A DNA stretch of 18,913 nt from CAMDHY01 sp943372725 (GTDB lineage Bacteria > Pseudomonadota > Alphaproteobacteria > Rhizobiales > Segnochrobactraceae). The translations under genes and the position numbers were made by a program. Under the pieces are notes generated by a model. The model did not search any database and was not told where the DNA came from. It saw only the letters and a program-made list of their open reading frames with translations. Location of the stretch: contig CALRZT010000055.1 of NCBI GenBank assembly GCA_943372725.1, forward strand, positions 1 through 18,913. The letters run 5' to 3'. This document shows positions 1-7,119 of this stretch, in pieces. Position 1 is the stretch's first letter, and each line of letters opens with the position of its first letter.

Positions 1-401
1 CGTTGCTGATGGTCGACGTCGACCACTTCAAGAGCATCAACGACCGGTTCGGCCACGCCGCCGGCGACGAGGTGCTGCGGACGACGGCGCGCCGCATGGC
101 CGAGGCCGTGCGCCTCGAGGACACCGTCGGGCGCCTCGGCGGCGAGGAATTCGCGGTGCTGTTGCCGAACCTCGGGCGCTCCGCCGCGGCCGCCGTGGCG
201 GAGCGCCTGCGGGCCGCCGTAGCCGATGCTGTGGTAGCCATCGCGGAGACGCGCATCACCGTCCGCATCAGCGTCGGCGGCGTCACCCACACGGGCGGAC
301 CGACCAGTCTCGACGCCCTGCTGGAGCGCGCCGACAACGCCCTCTACGACGCCAAGCGCGCCGGTCGCGACCGCGTCGTCTTCGTGGAGCCGTCGCCGTG
401 A
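1..401 (+). CDS. Diguanylate cyclase, GGDEF domain (5' truncated by window edge)
   Basis: The gene enters from the left edge; frame runs from base 3 and stops at TGA 399-401. The visible ~132 residues are the body of a GGDEF domain, which condenses two GTP into cyclic di-GMP. Seen: the metal/substrate strand DVDHFKSINDRFGH, the active-site GGEEF at fragment residues 46-50, and RLED placed as the RxxD inhibitory site just upstream of it, so product feedback is expected. The domain ends at the usual DRVVF strand, so nothing follows it. Any sensory domain would lie upstream and is not visible. The stop overlaps the GTG of the next cyclase by 4 bp, which implies co-translation. Family assignment is secure; input signal is unknown. 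Confidence 0.93.
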   Translation, partial: LLMVDVDHFKSINDRFGHAAGDEVLRTTARRMAEAVRLEDTVGRLGGEEFAVLLPNLGRSAAAAVAERLRAAVADAVVAIAETRITVRISVGGVTHTGGPTSLDALLERADNALYDAKRAGRDRVVFVEPSP

Positions 402-1651
402 CGGCGCCGGGGCCGTCCGGTGGCGCCGTCCCGGCCTGGCTCGACCGGGTCGCCGTGCCGCTCGCCGTGCTGTCGGCGGACGGTGCCGCGGTCGTCGCGA
501 TAAATCCGCCTGGGCGGCGGCTGCTCGCCCTCGAAGGATCGGCGCCCTGGGCCGTCGCGGCGGCGATCGGGGAGGCCGCGGCCCACGTCCTGCGGACCCA
601 CCTCGGCGCCGACCCCGTCGGCGGTCCCGACGACTGGCTGGTGTTCCGCAAGGAGACGGCCGCGGGCACGGGCCGGCTCGCCGTCAGCCTCAAGAGGTGC
701 CCGGCGGGATGGCTCGCCACCCTGTTCGACCACGCCGACGTGCCGGACGCCGATGCGCCCGGCGCGGGGGAACTCGTCTGGCAGCAGAACCTCGGCGCCC
801 TCGCCAACTGGCTGCCGGTCGGCATCGAAATCTACGACCCCGCCTTCCGGGAACTGTTCGCCAACACCCACTCCCACCGGGTCTTCGACTATGGCGGCCG
901 CTATTTCGGGCACCACGACGACTGGTGGGCGCTCGGCTTTCCCGATCCGGTGGCGCGGGCGGCGGCCTACGAGGAGTGGCTCGAGAAGGTCCGCGACGCC
1001 CGCGCCCGTCCGGGGCTGGTGCAGCAGTCCGAGTGGACGGTGCGCTGCAGCGACGGCACCGACCGCTGCTTCCAGTTCCGCTACCGCTTCCACGACGGCT
1101 ACTATGTCGTGGTGTTCTGGGACGTCACCGAGCAGCGGCAGATCGAGCAGGAGCTGCACCGGCGCGCCGATACCGACATGCTCACCGGACTGCCGAACCG
1201 GCGCCGCCTGATCGAGACGGCGCGCACCCTGATGCGCACGCCGCCGCTCGCCCTGCTGATGATCGACCTCGACCACTTCAAGGCGATCAACGACCGCTTC
1301 GGCCACGCCGTCGGCGACCAGGCCCTGCAGGCGGCCGCCGAGCGCTGTCGCCGGGTGCTGCGCGGCAGCGACGTCCTCGCTCGCGTCGGCGGCGAGGAGT
1401 TCGCGGTGCTCCTGCCGGGCACCGGGCGCACCACCGCCGCCGCCGTCGCCGAGCGCCTGCGCGAGGCGGTGCGCCGGACGCCGCTGGTGGTCGGCGACGG
1501 GCGCATCGACCTCACCGCCTCGATCGGCGGCACCCTCGTCGAGCCGGCCGACGGCCAGCTCGACGCCGTCCTCAAGCGCGCCGACCGGGCGCTCTATGCG
1601 GCGAAGGCGGCGGGCCGCGACCGCGTGACCTTCTCCGACGAGCTCAACTGA
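398..1651 (+). CDS. PAS-like sensor diguanylate cyclase (GGDEF)
   Basis: A 417-residue soluble protein, no transmembrane segment seen. Residues ~10-115 resemble a weak, divergent PAS-like fold; ~125-250 is a second PAS-like domain (LPVGIEIYD, FRYRFHDGYYVVVFWDVTE) ending in the typical WDVTEQRQIEQEL linker; ~260-415 is the catalytic GGDEF domain with DTDMLTGLPNRR, DLDHFKAINDRFGH, active GGEEF at 331-335 and inhibitory RGSD (RxxD) upstream. It should make cyclic di-GMP in the cytoplasm under control of the PAS region; the ligand cannot be read from sequence. The start is GTG at 398, overlapping the preceding stop as GTGA. Its GGDEF domain is very like the one upstream, suggesting tandem duplication. 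Confidence 0.93.
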   Translation: MTAPGPSGGAVPAWLDRVAVPLAVLSADGAAVVAINPPGRRLLALEGSAPWAVAAAIGEAAAHVLRTHLGADPVGGPDDWLVFRKETAAGTGRLAVSLKRCPAGWLATLFDHADVPDADAPGAGELVWQQNLGALANWLPVGIEIYDPAFRELFANTHSHRVFDYGGRYFGHHDDWWALGFPDPVARAAAYEEWLEKVRDARARPGLVQQSEWTVRCSDGTDRCFQFRYRFHDGYYVVVFWDVTEQRQIEQELHRRADTDMLTGLPNRRRLIETARTLMRTPPLALLMIDLDHFKAINDRFGHAVGDQALQAAAERCRRVLRGSDVLARVGGEEFAVLLPGTGRTTAAAVAERLREAVRRTPLVVGDGRIDLTASIGGTLVEPADGQLDAVLKRADRALYAAKAAGRDRVTFSDELN

Positions 1652-1720
1652 CGGAGCGAAGCCACCGCGGGCGGCGGTCCGTCCCCGGCCGGTCATGACC
1701 AAGTGTTCATCTGCCCGGAC

Positions 1721-1749
1721 TTGTCCGCCGCAGCACTTGCGCCCATATT
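1721..1749 (+). promoter_or_regulatory. Possible promoter of the Bax-inhibitor-1 gene
   Basis: TTGTCC (1721-1726) and CATATT (1744-1749) are separated by 17 bp, ahead of the gene starting at 1832. A small inverted repeat CGGAC-tt-GTCCG (1716-1727) overlaps the -35 side. The hexamers are imperfect, so this is only a candidate. Confidence 0.3.
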
Positions 1750-1831
1750 CGACCTGGACACATGGGCGGAGCTTCCGCCTTTCACGCCTGCCCGCCGTCC
1801 GGCGGGCATCCGAGAGGAGATGGAGTTCTCG

Positions 1832-2590
1832 ATGTCGACGTTCGACCGCAATTCTTCCGCGCGCTACGGCGTGGGCTCGGTCCCATCGGCGCGGGCCGGG
1901 GCCGCCATCGACCAGGGCCTCCGGTCCTACATGCTCAAAGTCTACAACTACATGGCCTTGGGCCTGGCCATCACCGGCCTGGTCGCCTACGGCGCCTTCT
2001 CGATGGCGATCACCCCCGCCGGCACCCTGACGGCGTTCGGTGAGGCGATCTACCTCAGCCCGCTGAAGTGGGTGATCATGCTGTCGCCGCTGGCGGTGGT
2101 GTTCCTGTTCTCGTTCAAGCTGCAGTCGATGAGCGTCGGCACGGCCCAGGCGGTGTTCTGGCTGTTCGCCGCCCTCATGGGCCTGTCGCTGTCGTCGATC
2201 TTCCTCGTCTACACGGGGGCCAGCATCTCGCGGGTGTTCTTCATCACCGCGGCCTCGTTCGGCGCGCTCAGCCTCTACGGCTACACGACGTCGAAGAGCC
2301 TGTCGGGATGGGGCTCCTTCCTGTTCATGGGCCTGATCGGCATCGTCATCGCCTCGCTGGTGAACATCTTCATCAGCTCGACCGCGCTGCAGTTCGCCAT
2401 CTCGGTCATCGGCGTGCTCGTCTTCGCCGGCCTGACCGCCTACGACACGCAGCAGATCAAGGAGATGTACTTCGCCGGCGACGACAACACCGTGATGGGC
2501 CAGAAGGCGATCATGGGTGCGCTGCGCCTGTACCTCGACTTCATCAACCTGTTCACGATGCTGCTGTCGCTGTTCGGCAACCGCAACTGA
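1832..2590 (+). CDS. Bax inhibitor-1 / YccA-family integral membrane protein
   Basis: A 252-residue inner-membrane protein with about seven hydrophobic segments after a short polar N-terminus containing AAIDQGLRSYMLKVYNYM, a hallmark of the alphaproteobacterial YbhL/BI-1 branch. The conserved acidic positions of the family are present: D205 in YDTQQIKEMY and D236 in LDFINLF. Family members are pH-sensitive calcium leak channels (bacterial YetJ) or modulators of FtsH (YccA); which role applies here cannot be told. The start chosen is ATG 1832: GGAG lies 6 nt upstream, and homologues begin near this point. The frame stays open back to ATG 1703 and also offers ATG 1820, but the extra residues are unlike the family. 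An intrinsic terminator follows, so the gene is probably monocistronic. Confidence 0.93.
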   Translation: MSTFDRNSSARYGVGSVPSARAGAAIDQGLRSYMLKVYNYMALGLAITGLVAYGAFSMAITPAGTLTAFGEAIYLSPLKWVIMLSPLAVVFLFSFKLQSMSVGTAQAVFWLFAALMGLSLSSIFLVYTGASISRVFFITAASFGALSLYGYTTSKSLSGWGSFLFMGLIGIVIASLVNIFISSTALQFAISVIGVLVFAGLTAYDTQQIKEMYFAGDDNTVMGQKAIMGALRLYLDFINLFTMLLSLFGNRN

Positions 2591-2619
2591 GCTGAAGTCG
2601 ACCATCGCTGACGAATCCG

Positions 2620-2655
2620 GGGGCGCGGCCGCACAGGCCGCGCCCCTTCTCTTTG
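2620..2655 (+). terminator. Rho-independent terminator after the BI-1 gene
   Basis: A perfect 11-bp stem (GGGGCGCGGCC at 2620-2630 pairing with GGCCGCGCCCC at 2636-2646), a 5-nt loop GCACA, and then TTCTCTTT. It lies 30 bp after the stop of the BI-1 gene and isolates it from thpR. Confidence 0.85.
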
Positions 2656-2739
2656 GGAGACACGCGCCGGCCGATCTTGCCTCGCCGCCCTGCTGCGCCG
2701 CACTCTTCGTCCGGCCCGAATCGGCTGCGAGAGACGGCG

Positions 2740-3276
2740 ATGCTGCGATTGTTCACCGGCCTCGAGGTGCCCGCCACGGCCGGGCTGATGCTCTCCGGCC
2801 TGCGCGGCGGCCTCTCTGGCGCACGCTGGGTCGACCCGGGCAACTATCACCTGACACTGCGCTTCATCGGCGACATCGACGAGCGCACCGCCGACGACAT
2901 CGCCGATGCGCTCTCGCGCGTGCACCGCCCGGCGGTGCCGGTGCGCCTCTCCGGCGTCGGCGCCTTCGGCGGCACCCGGCCGCACGCGCTTTATGCTGGC
3001 GTCGCCCCGGCGCCCGAGCTCGCCGAGCTGCAGGCCGAGCACGAGCGGCTGCTGCAGCGCATCGGCCTGCCGTCGGAGGGGCGCAAGTTCACCCCGCACG
3101 TGACGCTTGCCTACCTGCGCGGCGCCCGCGCTGGCGAGGTGGCGCACTGGCTCGACCTCAGGGCCGGCTTCACCGCCCCCGCCTTCGTCGCCCCGCGCTT
3201 CGTGCTGTTCTCCGCCCGCTCGAGCGTCGGCGGCGGCCCCTACGTCGTCGAGGAGGCCTATCCGCTGGCGGGGTGA
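2740..3276 (+). CDS. thpR: RNA 2',3'-cyclic phosphodiesterase
   Basis: A 178-residue member of the 2H phosphoesterase superfamily. Both catalytic HxTx motifs are present: HLTL at 37-40 (within NYHLTLRFIGD) and HVTL at 120-123 (within FTPHVTLAYLRG). The protein starts with the typical LRLFTGLEVP strand. ThpR (formerly LigT) opens 2',3'-cyclic phosphate RNA ends and can reversibly join 2'-5' linkages in tRNA halves in vitro; it is cytosolic. ATG 2740 was chosen because GAGAGA sits 5 nt upstream and the family starts there; the frame is open further upstream but through terminator-proximal sequence. It is transcribed alone and converges with the M48 gene, 40 bp away. Confidence 0.93.
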   Translation: MLRLFTGLEVPATAGLMLSGLRGGLSGARWVDPGNYHLTLRFIGDIDERTADDIADALSRVHRPAVPVRLSGVGAFGGTRPHALYAGVAPAPELAELQAEHERLLQRIGLPSEGRKFTPHVTLAYLRGARAGEVAHWLDLRAGFTAPAFVAPRFVLFSARSSVGGGPYVVEEAYPLAG

Positions 3277-3316
3277 GCGATCGGCCGGGACATCGTCGCC
3301 CGCCGCGGGAGACGGC

Positions 3317-4432
3317 TCAGGGCGCGGACGGGCGCCGCAGCGACTCGACGCGGTCGGACAGGGTCGGGTGGGTCGACAGCCACCGCGTCGCCGCTTCGTC
3401 TTCCGCCGACTCGTCGGTCAGCGCCTGCAGCAGCCGGGCGAGATCCTCCGGCGAGCGGCCGGTGGCGGCGAGGAGTTCTGCCGCCCGGGCATCCGCCTCC
3501 GCCTCGAAGCCGCGCGAATAGGACAGGTCGAGCGCCAGCGCCGCAAAGCCCGTCATCTCGTCGAGCACCGCGCCGGGGTCGCCGAAGATCACCAGCGTCG
3601 CGGCGCCCAGGCCGGCGGCGCGCAGCACACGGCGCATGCCGTGGCGGGCCTCGACGTGGCCGAGCTCGTGGGCGAGCACGCCGGCGAGGGCGTCGATGTC
3701 GGGGGCCATCGCCAGCATCTCGTCGGTGACGACGACGATGCCGCCCGGCAAGGCAAAGGCGTTGGCGCCGAGCGCGCCGCCGCCGCGGAACTCGAGGCGC
3801 GTCCGCGCCGGATCGAGGCCGGCGGCGGCGACGAGCCCGGCGAAGGCCTCGCGCGCCGGCCCGGTCTCCGCCGGGGTCGCCCGGCTTTCCTCGAAGACCA
3901 CCTGGTCGAGGGTCGACAGGGTGTGCTCGCCGACCAGCGCGTCGATGCGATGGGGCACGAAGGTCGTTGCGAGATCGGCGGCCGCTGGCACGCCCCAGCG
4001 CAGCAACGCCCCCGACAGCGACACCGTCAGCACCAGCACGGCGATCAGCCGCGGGTGGAAACGCTCCCAGCCATGAACGCGCGAAGCGCCGCGCCGGCCG
4101 CTCGCCGCTAGCAGTGCATCGACGCCGTCGTTGTCGTCGGTCTCGAACGTCTCGCCACCGGCAAAGACGATGCGGCGGGGGATGCGGCCGACGCGGGCGG
4201 AGACGGTGGCGGCCGCGAGGTCGACGTCGCGGGCCTCGTCCTCGACGGCAAGACGGACGCACGCGTCCTGCCCGAGCCGCAGCTCGGCCGGCCGGCTGCG
4301 CGCCGCGCCGTCCGGAAACAGCCGACCGGCGACACGGGCGAGCCCCTCTGGCTCAGAGACCGACGTCGAAGCCCTCCATCTCGCCGAACTCGGTGGCGAA
4401 GCTCGATCCCGCCTCGACCCGCCCGGCGACAA
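3317..4432 (-). CDS. M48-family zinc metalloprotease with N-terminal DUF7092-like domain
   Basis: Numbered from the TTG at 4432 the protein is 371 residues. Residues ~35-110 form a beta-rich domain of the kind placed before bacterial M48 peptidases (GRLFPDG...RIVFAGGETFETDDND). A single membrane segment lies at ~122-145. The peptidase domain has HELGH at 255-259 and the third zinc ligand E310 in SRGFEAEAD. It should be a membrane-anchored protease of the BepA/LoiP type, possibly in envelope quality control; the substrate is unknown. It is the second gene after the DUF898 gene and overlaps it. The start is unresolved: TTG 4432 is the only ATG/GTG/TTG before the conserved region and has no Shine-Dalgarno, while an ACG at 4366 has GGAGG 6 nt upstream. 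Confidence 0.88.
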   Translation of the reverse strand: MSPGGSRRDRASPPSSARWRASTSVSEPEGLARVAGRLFPDGAARSRPAELRLGQDACVRLAVEDEARDVDLAAATVSARVGRIPRRIVFAGGETFETDDNDGVDALLAASGRRGASRVHGWERFHPRLIAVLVLTVSLSGALLRWGVPAAADLATTFVPHRIDALVGEHTLSTLDQVVFEESRATPAETGPAREAFAGLVAAAGLDPARTRLEFRGGGALGANAFALPGGIVVVTDEMLAMAPDIDALAGVLAHELGHVEARHGMRRVLRAAGLGAATLVIFGDPGAVLDEMTGFAALALDLSYSRGFEAEADARAAELLAATGRSPEDLARLLQALTDESAEDEAATRWLSTHPTLSDRVESLRRPSAP

Positions 4433-5435
4433 AGCCGTCGAGGTCGCCCACCGCCAGCACGCCGATCTCGGAGGCGACGTAGCGCCACTGCCGCACCTGC
4501 GCCCACGGCCGCAGCAGCCCGAGGGTCACGATCGTCGCGAGGATGCCGGAGACGACGATCCAGGCATAGCGCATCCCCGAGAGGTCGCAGCGGAAGCCGT
4601 GCTCGGCGAGGCGCATCCGGCCGATCGTCTCGTTCTGCACCCGGGCGCGGTAGAACAGCGCCGCAACGCCGAAGAGGATCACGGCGGTGAAGGGTAGCAG
4701 GCTCGCCACGAGCTGGCCGGGGCTGTTCCGCTCGAGCGTGACCTGCAAGCCGAGCACGACGATCGTGGAGAGGCCCATCAGCGCGACGATGAGGGTGCCA
4801 CCGAACAGCACCGCGCCACCGAACGCCCGGTAGAGCGGCCCGAGGCGCGGATCGCTTGCGAACGCCACTCCGCCGTAGCTGTGGCCGCCGATGACGTAGC
4901 GGGCGCGCATGCGGCTCCACACCGGCAACAGCAGGCCGAGCGTCAGCGCGGCGGCGGCCGGCATCAGCACGAAGACGACGAAGGCCCGGCCGTAGGTGCC
5001 CTGGAAGTCGAAGCGGACGTTGCGCCAGCTCGTCACCCGCGCGTTGAAGCGCAGGCTGCGGTTGATGATCCACGGCATGACGACGATCAGCGCGACCCAC
5101 AGCCCCGCATAGACGAGCGGTGCGAAGTGGCTCGCGAGCGCCAGCGACACGAAGGCGACGAAGGCGATCAGGCGCCCCTTGAAGATCTGGTAGCCGGTCG
5201 CGTGATACTCGAAGGCGTGGCTGTCGATCGACGTGTTGCCGTAGAAGTAGCGCTTGGTGCGCACCTTCGCCCAGGCGGACCAGACGCCGATGGTGACGAT
5301 CGACAGCAGGATGTTGACGATCCAGATGCCGAAATATTCGCGGGCGTCGCCGCTGAAGGCGACCGGCAGGTCGCGGACGCCACCGCGCGCCGCCATCCGA
5401 CGTTCGGCGTCCCCGACGATGACCGGCGCGTCCAT
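4353..5435 (-). CDS. YjgN/DUF898-family integral membrane protein
   Basis: A 360-residue inner-membrane protein. The family signature is repeated in two halves: FGIWIVNILLSIVTIGVWSAW followed by AKVRTKRYFYGNTSID near the N-terminus, and AWIVVSGILATIVTLG with RPWAQVRQWRYV near the C-terminus; multiple hydrophobic segments lie between. No biochemical role is established for the family. ATG 5435 was preferred, with GGGAG 8 nt upstream; a GTG directly before it (5438) would add one residue. The downstream M48 protease gene overlaps its 3' end, so the two are probably one operon. The same pairing of YjgN-type and M48 genes is known in other proteobacteria from memory, which suggests a shared envelope function. 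Confidence 0.88.
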   Translation of the reverse strand: MDAPVIVGDAERRMAARGGVRDLPVAFSGDAREYFGIWIVNILLSIVTIGVWSAWAKVRTKRYFYGNTSIDSHAFEYHATGYQIFKGRLIAFVAFVSLALASHFAPLVYAGLWVALIVVMPWIINRSLRFNARVTSWRNVRFDFQGTYGRAFVVFVLMPAAAALTLGLLLPVWSRMRARYVIGGHSYGGVAFASDPRLGPLYRAFGGAVLFGGTLIVALMGLSTIVVLGLQVTLERNSPGQLVASLLPFTAVILFGVAALFYRARVQNETIGRMRLAEHGFRCDLSGMRYAWIVVSGILATIVTLGLLRPWAQVRQWRYVASEIGVLAVGDLDGFVAGRVEAGSSFATEFGEMEGFDVGL

Positions 5436-5459
5436 CACACAACTCCCAGACCCGCGGCA

Positions 5460-5490
5460 ATTCTAGCCGAGGTTGCGGGGAGGCTGTCAA
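5460..5490 (-). promoter_or_regulatory. Candidate sigma-70-type promoter of the DUF898-M48 operon
   Basis: Reading the minus strand, a consensus TTGACA (5490-5485) is followed after 19 bp by TAGAAT (5465-5460), about 25 bp before the ATG at 5435. The spacer is longer than the usual 17, so the exact -10 register is uncertain (CTAGAA gives 18). Confidence 0.45.
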
Positions 5491-5549
5491 CGCGGGTCGT
5501 CGGGCCCGCCTGCGGCCCGGCCGTCAGCGGCCTGCGTCGGGACCGCCCC

Positions 5550-6101
5550 TCACTCCGCCGCCGGGTGGTCCGCGGTGGTCTCGGCGAGCGCCGCCGCGAT
5601 GCGGGCGAGCGCGGCGTCGCGAATGCCGAGGTCGGTGAGCGCCGCCACCGTCGCGATGACGTAGTCGCGGTTGATGCCGGACTGGCCGACGCCGGTGGAG
5701 ACGAGCGCGATCTGGCGGTCGGGATCGAGCCGGCCGGCATATTGCGGGTGGCCGCGGTCGGCTACGTAGGCGACCGCCTCGACGCGGCGCGCCGAGCCGT
5801 CGAGCAGCGTCACCGGCAGGTGGCGCTCGAGGTAGACTGCGGTCGCCTGCTCACGCGCGCGCAGATAGGCAATCGTCTCGTCGCGGTGCTGCGCGTCGAC
5901 GCGGAAGACACGGCCGAGGCAGGAGCCGCCGCGATCGAGGCCGAGCACAAGGCCCGGCTTGTCCGGCGTGCCGCGGTGAACATGCGAGTAGATGCAGAGC
6001 GAGCGGTGGAAGCCGGCGAGCCGCGCCGGCACCGCCTCCAGGAACGGAAATCCCGGCCGCCAGATCAGCGAGCCGTACCCGAACACCCACAATTCACCCA
6101 T
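5550..6101 (-). CDS. Gamma-glutamylcyclotransferase, ChaC family
   Basis: A 183-residue cytosolic protein. The N-terminal WVFGYGSLIWRPGF contains the substrate-binding YGSL loop (residues 9-12) of the gamma-glutamylcyclotransferase fold, and E84 in AYLRAREQ is in the position of the catalytic glutamate. SLCIYSHVHRGTPDKPGLVL and the late INRDYV segment are typical of ChaC rather than of GGACT. ChaC enzymes cleave glutathione to 5-oxoproline and Cys-Gly. The start at ATG 6101 has GGAG 6-7 nt upstream. It lies 112 bp before the DUF898 gene on the same strand, which appears to have its own promoter, so co-transcription is possible but not required. Confidence 0.9.
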   Translation of the reverse strand: MGELWVFGYGSLIWRPGFPFLEAVPARLAGFHRSLCIYSHVHRGTPDKPGLVLGLDRGGSCLGRVFRVDAQHRDETIAYLRAREQATAVYLERHLPVTLLDGSARRVEAVAYVADRGHPQYAGRLDPDRQIALVSTGVGQSGINRDYVIATVAALTDLGIRDAALARIAAALAETTADHPAAE

Positions 6102-6273
6102 CGAGGCTCCGCCGGCTCCGATCCCCGTCCCCGCCGCCTTCTAGCGCAGAACGGCTTTGGGCGGAATCGTCCCGTCGATGACCCGTGCCTGTATCGCGCC
6201 GCCGTGGCGCCGCCGCTGCTCCCAGGTCTCTTGGAGCGCCCGCGGATCCGGCGCCGGTGTCGCGAGGGAATTC

Positions 6274-6315
6274 TAATAATAAGATCTCGACGATCGGACA
6301 AAATATAATAATAAG
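6274..6315. repeat. Paired 10-bp direct repeat TAATAATAAG in AT-rich island
   Basis: TAATAATAAG occurs at 6274-6283 and 6306-6315, exactly 32 bp apart (about three helical turns), in an otherwise GC-rich chromosome. The spacing on one helix face suggests a protein-binding site or curved DNA; a Ros/MucR-type regulator, which favours AT-rich DNA with TA steps, is one possibility. That link is inference. Confidence 0.6.
6304..6309 (+). promoter_or_regulatory. Perfect -10 hexamer TATAAT, candidate DUF1097 promoter
   Basis: TATAAT matches the sigma-70 consensus exactly, but no good -35 lies 16-19 bp upstream, so it may need an activator or act through upstream AT-rich DNA. It overlaps the second TAATAATAAG copy. 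Transcription from here would leave a leader of about 240 nt before ATG 6557. Confidence 0.4.
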
Positions 6316-6456
6316 CGAAATCGCACCAATGAACTTACCTCACCGTCGGATTATCATGGAGGCAAGCCCTCTCGACTACGATGACTTTGGGAAAAACACT
6401 GTCCATACTTTCGTCGTGGGGCTGACGAGTGCCGATTCCCGGGCGATGACGGACAT

Positions 6457-6519
6457 CGCCGCGACGGGCCCGTCACCCTGCCGCGGCGAGCGTCCGCGAG
6501 AGACGCGCCGCGACGGGCC
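6457..6519. repeat. 14-bp direct repeat with overlapping 12-bp palindrome
   Basis: CGCCGCGACGGGCC occurs at 6457-6470 and 6506-6519 (49 bp apart). The first copy runs into the perfect palindrome GACGGGCCCGTC (6463-6474). Both lie in the presumed leader of the DUF1097 gene. They could be an operator or leader structure; GC-rich chance similarity is also possible. Confidence 0.4.
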
Positions 6520-6556
6520 GGCCAATCCAGGCGGCCCGCGCATCGGGAGGAACGAC

Positions 6557-7063
6557 ATGAATCTCGTGACGGCATTGGCGATCGTCATCGGCGTGATGGG
6601 CGGCATCGCGACGTGGCTGGTACTCGGGCCCCTGGCTATGCTCGGGCTGCAGATCTGGATCATCTTCATCGCCTGGGCGAGCTACTTCCACTGCGGCGGC
6701 GGCGAGGCCGGCGCCAAGGCGTCGCTGCCGGCGATGCTGTGGGGCGCCATCATGGGCACCATCGCGCTCGTCGTGGTCGGCCAGCTCGGCGGCGCTGGCG
6801 GCCTGTTCGGCGTCGCCGCGGTGGTCGGCGTCACCGTGATCATCCTGATCCTCGGCGCCCACCTGCCGCTGCTCGCGGCCATTCCGGCCGGCGTCTACGG
6901 CTATGCCTGCGCGGCCGCCTTCGGTCTGCTCAAGGCCGACGCCGCGGCGCTCGGCTTCGACCTCGGCACCGGCGTCTTCACCACAGCGGCCTTGTCGATC
7001 ATCGCCGGCACCCTGCTCGGCTGGATCTCGGGCAAGATCGCCGGCGCACTCGCCAAGGGCTGA
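6557..7063 (+). CDS. DUF1097 family integral membrane protein
   Basis: A 168-residue, strongly hydrophobic protein with about five membrane segments (e.g. ALAIVIGVMGGIATWLVLG at the N-terminus and ALSIIAGTLLGWISGKIAG at the C-terminus). The WASYFHCGGG segment after the second helix is typical of the DUF1097 (YcdZ-like) family, whose function is not established. ATG 6557 is well supported: GGGAGG lies 6 nt upstream. The frame is open a further 372 bp upstream but those residues are polar and low-complexity. It is monocistronic, faces an AT-rich regulatory region, and ends in a hairpin shared with the convergent SDR gene. Confidence 0.87.
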   Translation: MNLVTALAIVIGVMGGIATWLVLGPLAMLGLQIWIIFIAWASYFHCGGGEAGAKASLPAMLWGAIMGTIALVVVGQLGGAGGLFGVAAVVGVTVIILILGAHLPLLAAIPAGVYGYACAAAFGLLKADAAALGFDLGTGVFTTAALSIIAGTLLGWISGKIAGALAKG

Positions 7064-7072
7064 CGTCATGAT

Positions 7073-7098
7073 GCCGGGCGGGCCCCCGCCCGCCCGGC
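7073..7098. terminator. Bidirectional hairpin between convergent genes
   Basis: An 11-bp perfect stem (GCCGGGCGGGC at 7073-7083, GCCCGCCCGGC at 7088-7098) with a 4-nt C loop lies between the DUF1097 stop (7063) and the SDR stop (7120). There is only a short T run afterwards (CCTTTC), so termination may be partly structure-driven. Confidence 0.6.
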
Positions 7099-7119
7099 AG
7101 CCGGCCTTTCCCGCGATCC

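Larger units (their letters stand above)
6102..6556. other. 455-bp intergenic/leader region with AT-rich island
   Basis: No gene is supported here. It separates the divergent ChaC and DUF1097 genes. The part next to ChaC (6102-6270) is ordinary GC-rich DNA. From 6271 to 6320 only 14 of 50 bases are G or C, with a perfect TATAAT (6304-6309) and a repeated TAATAATAAG. The rest (to 6556) would be a ~240-nt untranslated leader of the DUF1097 gene and holds a direct repeat and a palindrome, listed separately. The DUF1097 frame is open through part of it from ATG 6329, but those residues are not family-like. Confidence 0.7.

Noticed and set aside
344..2605. A 753-codon open frame on the minus strand opposite the second cyclase and BI-1 genes
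   Set aside because: The plus-strand frames have complete GGDEF and BI-1 motifs; the minus frame is a low-complexity Arg/Glu/Asp-rich shadow typical of GC-rich coding DNA.
4881..6308. A 475-codon plus-strand open frame across the DUF898 and ChaC genes
   Set aside because: It is antisense to two recognisable proteins, has no domain-like pattern, and crosses their intergenic gap.
6185..6556. An N-terminal extension of the DUF1097 protein
   Set aside because: The added residues are polar and unlike the family, and ATG 6557 has a strong GGGAGG site 6 nt upstream.
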